From Bacteroidales bacterium (GTDB lineage Bacteria > Bacteroidota > Bacteroidia > Bacteroidales > VadinHA17): a DNA stretch of 26,187 nucleotides. This document shows, piece after piece, positions 8,159-15,792 of this stretch (its first letter is position 1; each line of letters opens with the position of its first letter). A program made the position numbers and the translations under genes. The notes under the pieces are model-generated. The model saw only the letters and a list, made by a program, of their open reading frames with translations. It ran no database searches and was not told where the DNA came from. Where the stretch lies: positions 1 through 26,187 of the forward strand of contig JAAZAP010000319.1 of assembly GCA_012514255.1 (NCBI GenBank), in the 5' to 3' direction.

Positions 8159-8275
8159 TCGTTATTTGATTAATATTTCATTGGTCGAATGGAACTTACA
8201 TGAATTGCACAAGCATTTCCTTTTATGGGTTGCTGCTCATTCAAGTTTCATTCTGGTACAGTATGGCGTATGTAC

Positions 8276-8283
8276 CAAAATTA
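8276..8283 (-). promoter_or_regulatory. Possible -7 box for the LD-carboxypeptidase gene
   Basis: On the minus strand this reads TAATTTTG, matching TAnnTTTG, about 118 nt before the LD-carboxypeptidase ATG. No -33 box is seen at the right spacing, and a single 8-mer match with two free positions is weak evidence. Confidence 0.2.
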
Positions 8284-8289
8284 GTCATT

Positions 8290-9441
8290 TCACGACAGAA
8301 ATCCTGCTGCAGTTTCAAAGAGTCTGCCGAAGGTGCGGTCAACAGCATCAGTCCTCTCTCCTGCAAGAAGGGGGAATGGCGATTCATGTGTGAAGCGATA
8401 TCCCGGGTCCCACACCTGGACGTCAGCTCCGCGCAGGGTCTTCCTGATCGCGTCAGGAGGAATGACAGTGTCGCCTGTCAGGGTCACTGCCCGGAGCCGG
8501 CCCTCCCACTTTCTGAAGGGTCTTACGGACAGTGATTCCAGTCGCTGCAGTGAGGTCATATGATAGAAAGCCCTTCCCTCGGGAGTGTCATTCATCAGTT
8601 CTGCCAGGCTGTCGCGGGTTCTTCTTCCTGTGCCTGCCGGCAGGCCAAGGTAGAATGAAAGCAGTTTCTCGAACGCCCTGCTGTCCATTATCAGTTTGGA
8701 GGTACCGTTCATCAGGCTGAAGGCGCTGCCTCCGCAGAAGAGCATCACGCGGCTATTATCCGGCAGCGGCGAGGATTCAGAGAGCATCATCACCTGGGTG
8801 GCCAGCGCCCCGATGGAATAGGCAAAGATATCAACCGCACCGCCGGATGCTATTCCGGGTACGCTGCCCTCCTGCAACAGACGGATGAGTATCTCCAGGT
8901 CCTTTATGGTCTGGTATCCTGACAGTACGAATCGCTGTGGCGAGATGGTCATGCGGGTGCTCAGCGCCACATTGACGAAGGTTGTCAGGCGTGTGTCCGG
9001 CAGCAGCGATGTGCGGGCTGCCACCAGGGGCATCATCAGGTGCCTGTCTACCCAGCTGCGAGGTGACCGGTTCATGTGCCAGGCCAGGGGAAAGAGAATA
9101 ACCGGCCTGCCTGTTCCTTCCGCAAGGCTGATACCCCATTGGAAATACTTGTCCCATCGTCTTTCATTAAGCCCGTGAAGCATGATAATTGGTCCCCGTC
9201 CGTCGCAGTTCCCGGGACTCATAATATAATAGCTAAACTCCCTGTTTCGCTCCTCGGCCTCCCGTGACCGGAAGAGAAAGCGGAACATTTCAGGGACATG
9301 TGTCGCATCAGAAAACAGGTAGCTGCCTGTTGAGCGGAAACGCTGCACCGAGAGGGTCACCCCGGTGCCGGGTATCACCCCTCCGGTTATCCCCTCCCTG
9401 AAATGGAGGGTAAGCTCTCTCTCTGTTTCACTATACCCCAT
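8290..9441 (-). CDS. Alpha/beta-hydrolase-like protein (DUF6051-like)
   Basis: A 383-residue protein with no signal peptide, resembling the Bacteroidota family I recall as DUF6051; the specific family name is not certain. An alpha/beta-hydrolase fold is suggested by an oxyanion-type LHGLNE (H89-G90), a nucleophile-elbow-like F-A-Y-S-I-G with S209, an acidic candidate in LTGDTVIPPD (D324 or D330) and a late histidine H352 in FTHESPF. The elbow has Ala at the first position instead of the usual Gly. These would make a Ser-Asp-His triad in the expected order. The substrate cannot be told from the sequence; an esterase or lipase-like activity is a guess. It is followed on the same strand by the LD-carboxypeptidase after about 130 bp and is divergent from the LytTR gene. 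Confidence 0.75.
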   Translation of the reverse strand: MGYSETERELTLHFREGITGGVIPGTGVTLSVQRFRSTGSYLFSDATHVPEMFRFLFRSREAEERNREFSYYIMSPGNCDGRGPIIMLHGLNERRWDKYFQWGISLAEGTGRPVILFPLAWHMNRSPRSWVDRHLMMPLVAARTSLLPDTRLTTFVNVALSTRMTISPQRFVLSGYQTIKDLEILIRLLQEGSVPGIASGGAVDIFAYSIGALATQVMMLSESSPLPDNSRVMLFCGGSAFSLMNGTSKLIMDSRAFEKLLSFYLGLPAGTGRRTRDSLAELMNDTPEGRAFYHMTSLQRLESLSVRPFRKWEGRLRAVTLTGDTVIPPDAIRKTLRGADVQVWDPGYRFTHESPFPLLAGERTDAVDRTFGRLFETAAGFLS

Positions 9442-9696
9442 AAACGGTTTCCTGAGGCAAAAAAAATCATTGAAGGCAGCGCCTCCAAAAAATAGGTGCC
9501 TCCTGCTCCTCCATGGGCCTGAAATTCATTATGAGGGGTGAAAAGAGCTGATCAGGGGTAAAATTGATTCGGCTTCCCGGGCCGAAAATCCAATAAGATG
9601 CAGTGCGAGTGCTCTACATGCATAAATTTCAGTACCCTGCCTTCCCGAAAAACGGCAGGTCGGTAAAAGTGTTATTTTTGTACAGAGATCTGAAAA
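9442..9696. other. Divergent intergenic region with hairpins
   Basis: This 255-bp gap between divergent genes holds two small inverted repeats: TTCGGC/GCCGAA at 9568-9573 and 9581-9586, and CCTGCC/GGCAGG at 9636-9641 and 9654-9659. The second lies just upstream of the -7 box of the LytTR gene and could be an operator. No open frame of note and no heptamer array is present. Confidence 0.4.
9673..9680 (+). promoter_or_regulatory. -7 promoter box for the LytTR gene
   Basis: TATTTTTG matches TAnnTTTG and ends 16 nt before the ATG at 9697, predicting a 5' leader of only about ten nucleotides. No -33 TTG was found. Confidence 0.5.
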
Positions 9697-10548
9697 ATGA
9701 ATATCGATTTCAGCAAAAAGTTACCGGGTTATCTTACTGAGAAGAGGAATATCGTTACAACGATACTCTTCACGGCAGGATTTGCGCTCCTCTTTCTTAA
9801 CCTGTATACGCCTTTTGGAGTGGCCACCTGGTTTGAAGTGTCAAAGCCCACTCTTCTGCTCTACGCCAGCGGCGTTATCCTTGCCGGCGTACTGATTGTA
9901 GCCGTCAGCCGGATCATAATGTATCATTTCGTCAAAAGGGGAGGCAAACTGAAGATATGGCACTACCTGGTCTGGGTAGCTGCGGAGATACTTGCCATGG
10001 CCCTTTTCTTTACCCTCTTTGAGATAGTGATACTTGATGACCGCCGCCCTTTCACGGAGCTGCTTGGCAGATCAGTGCAGAACACGTCGCTGACTCTCCT
10101 CCTGCCCTATACCTTTCTCTGGCTCTGGTTCTCATGGCGTGACAACAAGGAGAGGCTCTCCGTCATAATGGAGCAGCCCGAGACAGCGGGGCAGCGCCCC
10201 ATGATCCACCTGCATGACGAGAAGGGTGTGCTCAGGATGTCATTGAAACACTCCGATCTGCTCACCCTTCAGGGAAGTGACAACTATGTCACCGTCAGCT
10301 ACCAGGGGCAGGAGAGGTTGCACCGGTTCATGCTCCGCAACACCCTTAGGACGCTGGAGGAGGAGCTGAAGGAGGAGGCAATCATCAGATGTCACCGCTC
10401 CTGGCTCGTTAACATTAAGAAGGTCAAGCTGATACGCAGAGAGAAGGAGGGACTGCTGCTTGAGCTTGACAGCATACCGCCCTCGGAGGTGCCGGTATCA
10501 CGTACTTACATGCACGAGGTGCTTGCATCCTTCGGACATGTTGAATAA
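9697..10548 (+). CDS. Membrane-anchored LytTR transcriptional regulator
   Basis: A 283-residue protein with a multi-helix membrane domain followed by a C-terminal LytTR DNA-binding domain. Hydrophobic segments occur near residues 20-40 (TTILFTAGFALLFLNLY), 50-75 (TLLLYASGVILAGVLIVAV), 90-113 (LVWVAAEILAMALFFTLFE) and 128-147 (SLTLLLPYTFLWLWFSW), so four helices are likely. The LytTR domain (about 180-280) has the typical LLTLQGSDNYVTV, a LRNTLRTLEEEL helix and RCHRSWLVNIKKV. There is no receiver domain and no histidine kinase nearby, so the membrane domain itself may be the sensor. Such one-component membrane LytTR proteins are common in Bacteroidota and often unstudied. It precedes metG, which has its own promoter-like box, so a functional link to metG is not implied. 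Confidence 0.88.
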   Translation: MNIDFSKKLPGYLTEKRNIVTTILFTAGFALLFLNLYTPFGVATWFEVSKPTLLLYASGVILAGVLIVAVSRIIMYHFVKRGGKLKIWHYLVWVAAEILAMALFFTLFEIVILDDRRPFTELLGRSVQNTSLTLLLPYTFLWLWFSWRDNKERLSVIMEQPETAGQRPMIHLHDEKGVLRMSLKHSDLLTLQGSDNYVTVSYQGQERLHRFMLRNTLRTLEEELKEEAIIRCHRSWLVNIKKVKLIRREKEGLLLELDSIPPSEVPVSRTYMHEVLASFGHVE

Positions 10549-10577
10549 CAGGCCCCGCAGCGCTTTTTGAAAATCAT

Positions 10578-10585
10578 TATCTTTG
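10578..10585 (+). promoter_or_regulatory. -7 promoter box for metG; decides its start
   Basis: TATCTTTG is a perfect match to TAnnTTTG, 32 nt before the ATG at 10618. Because it lies downstream of a possible TTG start at 10567, the longer open frame would have to begin before the promoter. The ATG at 10618 is therefore preferred. Confidence 0.6.
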
Positions 10586-10617
10586 CCGGGTTAAAAACCA
10601 GCAACCGCATTTCACAG

Positions 10618-12651
10618 ATGAAGAAGTTCAAGCGCCACATTGTCACATCAGCCCTCCCATATGCCAACGGACCTATCCATATAGGACACCTTGCAGGGGT
10701 TTACGTACCGTCAGACATTTATACACGGTACCTCCGGATGCGTGGAGAGGATGTCATCTCCATCTGTGGCTCTGATGAGCATGGTGTACCCATAACACTC
10801 AAGGCCAGGAAAGAGGGGATCACCCCGCAAGAGGTAGTTGACCATTACCATGAGCTTAACAAAAAGGCATTCGCCGATTTTGGCATTGCCTTTGACATAT
10901 ACTCGCGTACATCAAACAAGATACACTACGAGACCGCCTCACAGTTCTTCCGTAAGCTTTATGACCAGGGCGAATTCGTTGAGAAATCCTCAAGCCAGTA
11001 TTATGACGAGGAGGCCGGGTGCTTCCTGGCCGACCGTTATATCACAGGCACCTGCCCTTACTGCGGCAATGAGAATGCTTACGGCGACCAGTGCGAGAAG
11101 TGCGGTACCTCCTTAAGCCCCACAGACCTCATCAATCCGCGCTCAACCATCAGTGGCAGCGCCCCCGTTATGCGTGACACACTGCACTGGTACCTTCCGC
11201 TTGATAAATATGAACCCTGGATAAGGAAATGGATACTCGAGGAGCATACTGAATGGAAAACCAATGTCTACGGCCAGTGCAAGTCGTGGCTCGACCAGGG
11301 CCTGCAGCCAAGGGCCGTGAGCCGTGACCTCGACTGGGGCGTACCCGTTCCCGTGGAGGGAGCAGAGGGTAAGGTGCTCTATGTATGGTTCGATGCACCC
11401 ATAGGCTATATCTCCGCTACCAGGGAGCTGACCCCTGACTGGGAAAAATACTGGAAGGATCCGGAGACACGCATGATTCACTTTATAGGCAAGGACAACA
11501 TAGTCTTTCACTGCATCATCTTCCCGGCTATGCTCAAGGCTGAGGGCAGCTATATCCTTCCCGACAATGTACCTGCCAACGAGTTCCTCAACCTGGAGAA
11601 TGATAAGATCTCAACCTCAAGAAACTGGGCCGTCTGGCTGCATGAGTACCTTGAGGATTTCCCCGGCAAGCAGGATTCGCTCCGCTATGCCCTATGTGCC
11701 AGCGCCCCGGAGACGAAGGATAACGACTTCACCTGGAAGGAGTTCCAGGCACGCAACAACAATGAGCTTGTTGCCATACTTGGTAACTTTGTCAACCGCA
11801 CCCTGGTGTTGACAAATAATTATTACCAGGGATCAGTACCCGTCCCGGGAGAGATGACTGACTATGATAAAGAAACCGTCAGGTCAATCATGACCTGCCG
11901 TGAGAATGTTGAAAGCAACCTTGAGGCTTTCCGCTTCCGTCAGTCCCTGGCCGAGGCAATGAACCTGGCACGTCTGGGCAACAAGTACCTTGCTGACACC
12001 GAGCCGTGGAAGGTTGTCAGGACCGATCCTGAACGAGTAAAGACAATCATCTATGTCTCTCTTCAGATCACTGCCAACCTGGCCATACTGCTTGAACCGT
12101 TCCTTCCATTCTCAATGGACAGGCTGAGGGGATGGCTAGGTATAGCCAGCCTGCACTGGGATGCTGCGGGCCGCTCTGACCTGCTGACACCGGGCCGCAT
12201 GGTCTCCTCGGGCGAGCTGCTCTTCAGCAAGATAGAAGATGCAGAGATAGAAAGACAGATCCAGAAGCTTCTGGATACCCGGAAGACCAATGAGGGCGCT
12301 GTTGCCACTGTACTGCCCCAAAAGGAAGATGTCACCTTTGACGAGTTCACCAGGATGGATATACGTACCGCCACTATACTCGAGGCTGAGAAGGTGCCCA
12401 AAACAACAAAGCTGATAAAGCTGAAGGTTGATACCGGCATTGATGTGCGTACAATCGTCTCAGGCATTGCCGAACATTTTACGGCTGAAGAACTGCCGGG
12501 AAAGTCTGTCTCGGTCATTGTCAACCTTGCACCCCGCACCATCAAGGGTATCGAATCAAAGGGGATGATTCTCCTGGCCGAGGATGAGAACGGCAAACTG
12601 GTCTTCGTCACGCCCGAAAAGAAAATCAAGAACGGCAGCCCGGTGAACTAG
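10618..12651 (+). CDS. metG: Methionyl-tRNA synthetase
   Basis: Class I aminoacyl-tRNA synthetase charging tRNA-Met; 677 residues, cytosolic. The HIGH motif is at residues 21-24 (PIHIGHLAG), the zinc knuckle uses C146, C149, C159 and C162, and the KMSKS loop is present as KISTS at 330-334, a variant also seen in related MetG proteins. The C-terminal hundred or so residues (from about [20 protein letters not shown]) form a tRNA-binding EMAPII/Trbp111 domain used for dimerisation and tRNA binding. The start is set at 10618 ([18 protein letters not shown]) by homology and by the promoter box at 10578-10585. The gene ends in a repeat-bearing convergent junction. Confidence 0.97.
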   Translation: MKKFKRHIVTSALPYANGPIHIGHLAGVYVPSDIYTRYLRMRGEDVISICGSDEHGVPITLKARKEGITPQEVVDHYHELNKKAFADFGIAFDIYSRTSNKIHYETASQFFRKLYDQGEFVEKSSSQYYDEEAGCFLADRYITGTCPYCGNENAYGDQCEKCGTSLSPTDLINPRSTISGSAPVMRDTLHWYLPLDKYEPWIRKWILEEHTEWKTNVYGQCKSWLDQGLQPRAVSRDLDWGVPVPVEGAEGKVLYVWFDAPIGYISATRELTPDWEKYWKDPETRMIHFIGKDNIVFHCIIFPAMLKAEGSYILPDNVPANEFLNLENDKISTSRNWAVWLHEYLEDFPGKQDSLRYALCASAPETKDNDFTWKEFQARNNNELVAILGNFVNRTLVLTNNYYQGSVPVPGEMTDYDKETVRSIMTCRENVESNLEAFRFRQSLAEAMNLARLGNKYLADTEPWKVVRTDPERVKTIIYVSLQITANLAILLEPFLPFSMDRLRGWLGIASLHWDAAGRSDLLTPGRMVSSGELLFSKIEDAEIERQIQKLLDTRKTNEGAVATVLPQKEDVTFDEFTRMDIRTATILEAEKVPKTTKLIKLKVDTGIDVRTIVSGIAEHFTAEELPGKSVSVIVNLAPRTIKGIESKGMILLAEDENGKLVFVTPEKKIKNGSPVN

Positions 12652-12679
12652 CAAAGAAAGCCTTAGGATGTGCGATTTC

Positions 12680-12797
12680 TGACTGCCAACTGCCTATTGT
12701 CCCGATCCGATTTATCGGATCGAGGATCCACGATCCAGACATGTCTGGATCGGGACCTACTGCCTACTGCCTACTGAACTACTGCCTGCTGCCTGCC
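12680..12797. repeat. Heptamer repeat array with nested palindromes, convergent junction 2
   Basis: The left flank has units TGACTGC, CAACTGC and CTATTGT (12680-12700). The right flank has CTACTGC twice, CTACTGA, ACTACTGC, CTGCTGC and CTGCC (12757-12797). Reverse-complemented these are GCAGTAG-type units, related to the arrays at 7190 and 20130. Between them sits a palindromic block (12699-12756). The right flank runs 16 nt past the stop of the minus-strand gene and supplies its last codons (AGSRQ). Confidence 0.8.
12699..12756. repeat. Nested palindromic element
   Basis: Outer arms GTCCCGATCC (12699-12708) and GGATCGGGAC (12747-12756) are perfectly complementary. Inside lie two further inverted repeats: 12703-12722, a 9-bp stem with a TT loop, and 12731-12752, a perfect palindrome with 11-base arms centred on CATG. 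The outer stem and the inner ones overlap, so they are alternative structures. This resembles REP-type palindromic elements of Bacteroidota. It may also act as a bidirectional terminator, although no T-run follows. Confidence 0.7.
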
Positions 12798-13945
12798 TTG
12801 TATACCCATGCACCGGGGAACTCCCTGCGCATCTTTGCCAGTAGAACCTTTGCCTCATCAAGGGTAGAAAATGCCTGTGCGCTAACCCTCAGGTAGCCGT
12901 CAGGCCCGCCGGCCATCTCCGGGTCATATCCCTTCCGGCGGAGTTGCTCCACCAGGGTAAGGGCATTCTCCTCATCCTGGAAGCTGCCGAGGATCACCAT
13001 GAACCTGTACTCTTCAACCACCACGGCTACTGTCCTGCCGACAGCCGGCTGCACAACATCCGGTTCAGCTTCCACCCTCTTCGGAGCGACAGTTGTTTCA
13101 GCGGGTTGACGGGCAGTTATCTGTCCGGTGGCTTGTTGCCCCTCTGCCGGTTGCCAGGTGTCGGACTTATCCACTGTAACAGGCTCTGCAACAGCCTGCT
13201 CACCCGTGGCAGGCCCGGTGACACCCTCCTCCGCAGAGGCAGTACCTGCGGCAGTGTCCCCTGTTAGGGGGTATTCGGCAGCAGATGATGCTCTCTCGGC
13301 ATCTATCTGTTCACGGTTGAACTCAAGCTCGGCCCTGGCCAGAGGGTTAAGGTTCGCCTCCTCTATATTGCTTTTGAAGATCCGGTCATTAAAAGGCACC
13401 AGTGCCAGGGCTATCAGTATCGGTCCTATCACTGCAGCCCTTGCCAGCAGGCTTCTCATGGAGGGCTGGCTGACGGCGGACTCATGGCGTTTCTCAAGTG
13501 CTTTCTTTCTCACGTCCAGACCTCTGACCGGCTGCCGGTAGTATGCACTGAGACCGTATGATGAGAGCAGGTAATTTACGGTCAGGTCAGGTTCAAATAC
13601 TATCACACCCTCATAATTCAGTGAAAAGGCGCCCAGGAGGTCTATAGTGACCGGTTTGCCAGCCATGATCTTCCTCCTCAGCTCCTCGGACCACTCATTG
13701 ACCAGGTCACGTGCCCCGCCGTAACCGACATCAAGAACGGAGGAGACATGGCCTATCAGGAGTCCGTCATTGCCGGTGAGATGACGGTTAAAGGTTATCT
13801 TCCTTGAGGGAGGTTCAAAGAGACCCTCTTTCCGGTCTGAGCGTGAGGGAAAGTAGTTCCCTATGAACGCACCAAAGCCAGGTACAATGACGCAGTCATG
13901 TCTGAAAAGAAGTTCTCTGATGTGAGCGCTGATGTCCTTCGCCAT
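12779..13945 (-). CDS. CCDC81-like HU-domain and SPOR-domain membrane protein
   Basis: A 388-residue protein of a Bacteroidota-specific type. Residues 1 to about 130 form two HU-like (CCDC81-like) domains: the first includes HIRELLFRHDCVIVPGFGAFIG, the second KPVTIDLLGAFSLNYEG. A single membrane helix lies near 165-185 (LLARAAVIGPILIALALVPF). A Thr/Ala/Glu/Gln-rich low-complexity linker follows, and a SPOR domain occupies about 310-384 (YRFMVILGSFQDEENALTLVEQL). SPOR domains bind denuded glycan strands at division septa, so this predicts a cytosolic HU-like head and a periplasmic peptidoglycan-binding tail. Whether the HU-like head binds DNA or protein is not known to me. The last residues (AGSRQ) are encoded by heptamer repeat sequence that runs into the gene. 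Confidence 0.88.
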   Translation of the reverse strand: MAKDISAHIRELLFRHDCVIVPGFGAFIGNYFPSRSDRKEGLFEPPSRKITFNRHLTGNDGLLIGHVSSVLDVGYGGARDLVNEWSEELRRKIMAGKPVTIDLLGAFSLNYEGVIVFEPDLTVNYLLSSYGLSAYYRQPVRGLDVRKKALEKRHESAVSQPSMRSLLARAAVIGPILIALALVPFNDRIFKSNIEEANLNPLARAELEFNREQIDAERASSAAEYPLTGDTAAGTASAEEGVTGPATGEQAVAEPVTVDKSDTWQPAEGQQATGQITARQPAETTVAPKRVEAEPDVVQPAVGRTVAVVVEEYRFMVILGSFQDEENALTLVEQLRRKGYDPEMAGGPDGYLRVSAQAFSTLDEAKVLLAKMRREFPGAWVYKAGSRQ

Positions 13946-13962
13946 GAATAACGAATATTGAA

Positions 13963-13970
13963 CAAAGATA
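13963..13970 (-). promoter_or_regulatory. -7 promoter box for the HU/SPOR gene
   Basis: On the minus strand this reads TATCTTTG, a perfect TAnnTTTG match, 17 nt before the ATG at 13945. A short leader is predicted. No -33 TTG was identified. Confidence 0.55.
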
Positions 13971-14019
13971 AAAAAGAAACATGAGTTCTCCCGCGGAAAA
14001 AGCGTTAAATAAAATCTAT

Positions 14020-14027
14020 TATCTTCG
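14020..14027 (+). promoter_or_regulatory. Near-consensus -7 box for the nucleotide-sugar operon
   Basis: TATCTTCG differs from TAnnTTTG by one base and lies 22 nt before the ATG at 14050. It falls inside the longer open frame that begins at 13981, supporting 14050 as the real start. It would drive the six-gene operon that follows. Confidence 0.4.
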
Positions 14028-14049
14028 CTTTAGAGAGAACACACAAAAG

Positions 14050-15177
14050 ATGAAAAAGATAGAGATGGTTGACCTCCGGTCGCAGTATGAAAGGCTCAGG
14101 GCGGATATTGACAGTGCGGTAGCAGGAGTCATCAGCTCCACGGCCTTCATCAAGGGCCCCGAGGTGCGTCTCTTTGAGGAGGAGCTTCAGCGTTACCTGG
14201 GTGTCCGCAATGTGATCTCATGTGGCAATTGCACTGATGCGCTTCAGATAGCCATGATGGCCCTGGGGCTCAGGCCGGGTGATGAGGTTATAACCACTGA
14301 TTTTACCTTCATTGCCACTGTAGAGGTGATAGAGCTGCTGGGGCTGAAGACGGTGCTTGTGGAGCCTGATCCCGGCACCTTCAACATAAGCGTTGAAGCT
14401 ATCCGGAGGGCCATCACCCCGAATACCAGGGCGATAGTTCCGGTACACCTTTTCGGCCAGTGCGCTGATATGGAACCAATACTGGAACTGGCGCGCGAGA
14501 ATGATCTTTTCATCATAGAGGATGTGGCACAGGCCACCGGCTCCGTATACCGTTTCAGTGACGGCATGGAAAAGAAAGCAGGCACCATGGGCACCATCGG
14601 CTGTACCTCCTTCTTCCCGTCCAAGAACCTGGGCTGTTATGGCGACGGCGGGGCGCTCTTCACTGACAATGATGAGCTGGCAGCGCTGATACGCAGTATC
14701 ACCAACCACGGCATGAAGGTGAGGTATTATCATGACAACATAGGGGTCAACTCGCGTCTTGACACCATCCAGGCAGCTATCCTCAGGGTCAAGCTGCGTC
14801 ACCTTGATGGGTTCAATGAAGCACGCCTGATGGCAGCCGGGTACTATGACCGTGAGCTGTCAGGATTGCCGGGGATCACCACGCCGTTACGATCTCCCTT
14901 CTCAACACATATCTTCCACCAGTATACCCTCAGGATAGACAGGGGCGGGCGCAACAGCCTGAGAGAGTGCCTTGAGAATGAAGGGATACCCTCAATGATC
15001 TACTACCCGGTGCCCCTTCACACTCAGAAAGCATACCTTCACCTGGGTTACAGGGCTGACGACTTCCCCGTCACCAACAGGCTTTCAGGCGAGGTGCTCT
15101 CACTGCCCATGCACACCGAACTGGACGAGGAGCAGCTGTCATATATCACCGGATGTATCAGGTCAAAGTTCAACTGA
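14050..15177 (+). CDS. wbpE: UDP-3-keto-GlcNAcA aminotransferase (WbpE-like, DegT/DnrJ/EryC1 family)
   Basis: PLP-dependent sugar aminotransferase; WbpE of Pseudomonas aeruginosa adds the 3-amino group to UDP-2-acetamido-3-keto-glucuronic acid. The fold-type I landmarks are present: CGNCTDALQIAMMALGLRPG, DEVITTDFTFIATVE, the acidic PLP contact IIEDVAQATGS and the Schiff-base lysine K192 in FFPSKNLGCYGDGGA. Similarity to WbpE is clear along the whole length as I recall that sequence (GQCADMEPI, GVNSRLDTIQAAIL, YYPVPLHTQKAY). The start is placed at 14050 (MKKIEMVDLRSQYERL), not 13981, because relatives start here and a promoter-like box lies between. The wbpD and wbpB homologues follow, which makes this substrate more likely than that of other DegT aminotransferases. 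Confidence 0.9.
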   Translation: MKKIEMVDLRSQYERLRADIDSAVAGVISSTAFIKGPEVRLFEEELQRYLGVRNVISCGNCTDALQIAMMALGLRPGDEVITTDFTFIATVEVIELLGLKTVLVEPDPGTFNISVEAIRRAITPNTRAIVPVHLFGQCADMEPILELARENDLFIIEDVAQATGSVYRFSDGMEKKAGTMGTIGCTSFFPSKNLGCYGDGGALFTDNDELAALIRSITNHGMKVRYYHDNIGVNSRLDTIQAAILRVKLRHLDGFNEARLMAAGYYDRELSGLPGITTPLRSPFSTHIFHQYTLRIDRGGRNSLRECLENEGIPSMIYYPVPLHTQKAYLHLGYRADDFPVTNRLSGEVLSLPMHTELDEEQLSYITGCIRSKFN

Positions 15178-15184
15178 AAAGAAG

Positions 15185-15763
15185 ATGGAGAAAGAGTATT
15201 TTGCACATGATACCGCGGTTATAGATGAGGGATGCACCATCGGCCGCGGAACGAAAATATGGCACTTCAGCCATATCATGAAGGATGCCGTCATTGGCCA
15301 GGGATGCAACATAGGACAGAACGTGGTTGTCTCCCCGGGCGTGGTCCTGGGAAATAATGTCAAGGTCCAGAACAATGTATCAATATATACGGGAGTTATA
15401 TGTGAGGACGATGTGTTCCTGGGACCCTCAATGGTATTCACCAACATAACCAACCCGCGCAGCGCCATAATCAGGCGTGATCAGTATGTCACCACGATGG
15501 TCCGGCGCGGAGCATCCATAGGCGCCAATGCTACCATCGTATGCGGCAATGAGATAGGTGAGTACTGCCTTATCGGTGCCGGGACGGTGATTACCAGGCC
15601 GGTGAAGCCATATGCCCTCGTGGTGGGTAATCCCGGCCGTCAGACAGGATGGGTCTCTGAATACGGTCACCGGCTCTCTTTTAACGAAAGCGGCATTGCC
15701 GTCTGCCCGGAAAGCGGTCAGGAATACAGGTTGTCCGACGGGGAAGTGACAAAAATTATTTAG
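15185..15763 (+). CDS. wbpD: UDP-GlcNAc3NA N-acetyltransferase (WbpD-like, left-handed beta-helix)
   Basis: Acetyl-CoA-dependent N-acetyltransferase that acetylates the 3-amino group made by WbpE. Hexapeptide repeats run through residues 8-150 (for example VIDEGCTIGRGTKIWH, DAVIGQGCNIGQNVVVSPGV), with catalytic-His candidates in the TKIWHFSHI region. A FTNITNPRSAIIRR loop interrupts the helix. The C-terminal end VCPESGQEYRL matches the WbpD tail, a distinctive feature. The gene is 192 residues and starts 7 nt after wbpE, with a purine-rich AAGAAG just upstream of ATG. Together with its neighbours it defines a diacetamido-uronic acid route. Confidence 0.9.
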   Translation: MEKEYFAHDTAVIDEGCTIGRGTKIWHFSHIMKDAVIGQGCNIGQNVVVSPGVVLGNNVKVQNNVSIYTGVICEDDVFLGPSMVFTNITNPRSAIIRRDQYVTTMVRRGASIGANATIVCGNEIGEYCLIGAGTVITRPVKPYALVVGNPGRQTGWVSEYGHRLSFNESGIAVCPESGQEYRLSDGEVTKII

Positions 15764-15792
15764 TTTATTGATGCCTTTGTAAAATCATTCTT

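Noticed and set aside
12063..12629. A 188-codon minus-strand frame inside metG
   Set aside because: It is antisense to the conserved tRNA-binding domain of MetG; the serine-rich translation looks like a shadow of coding sequence.
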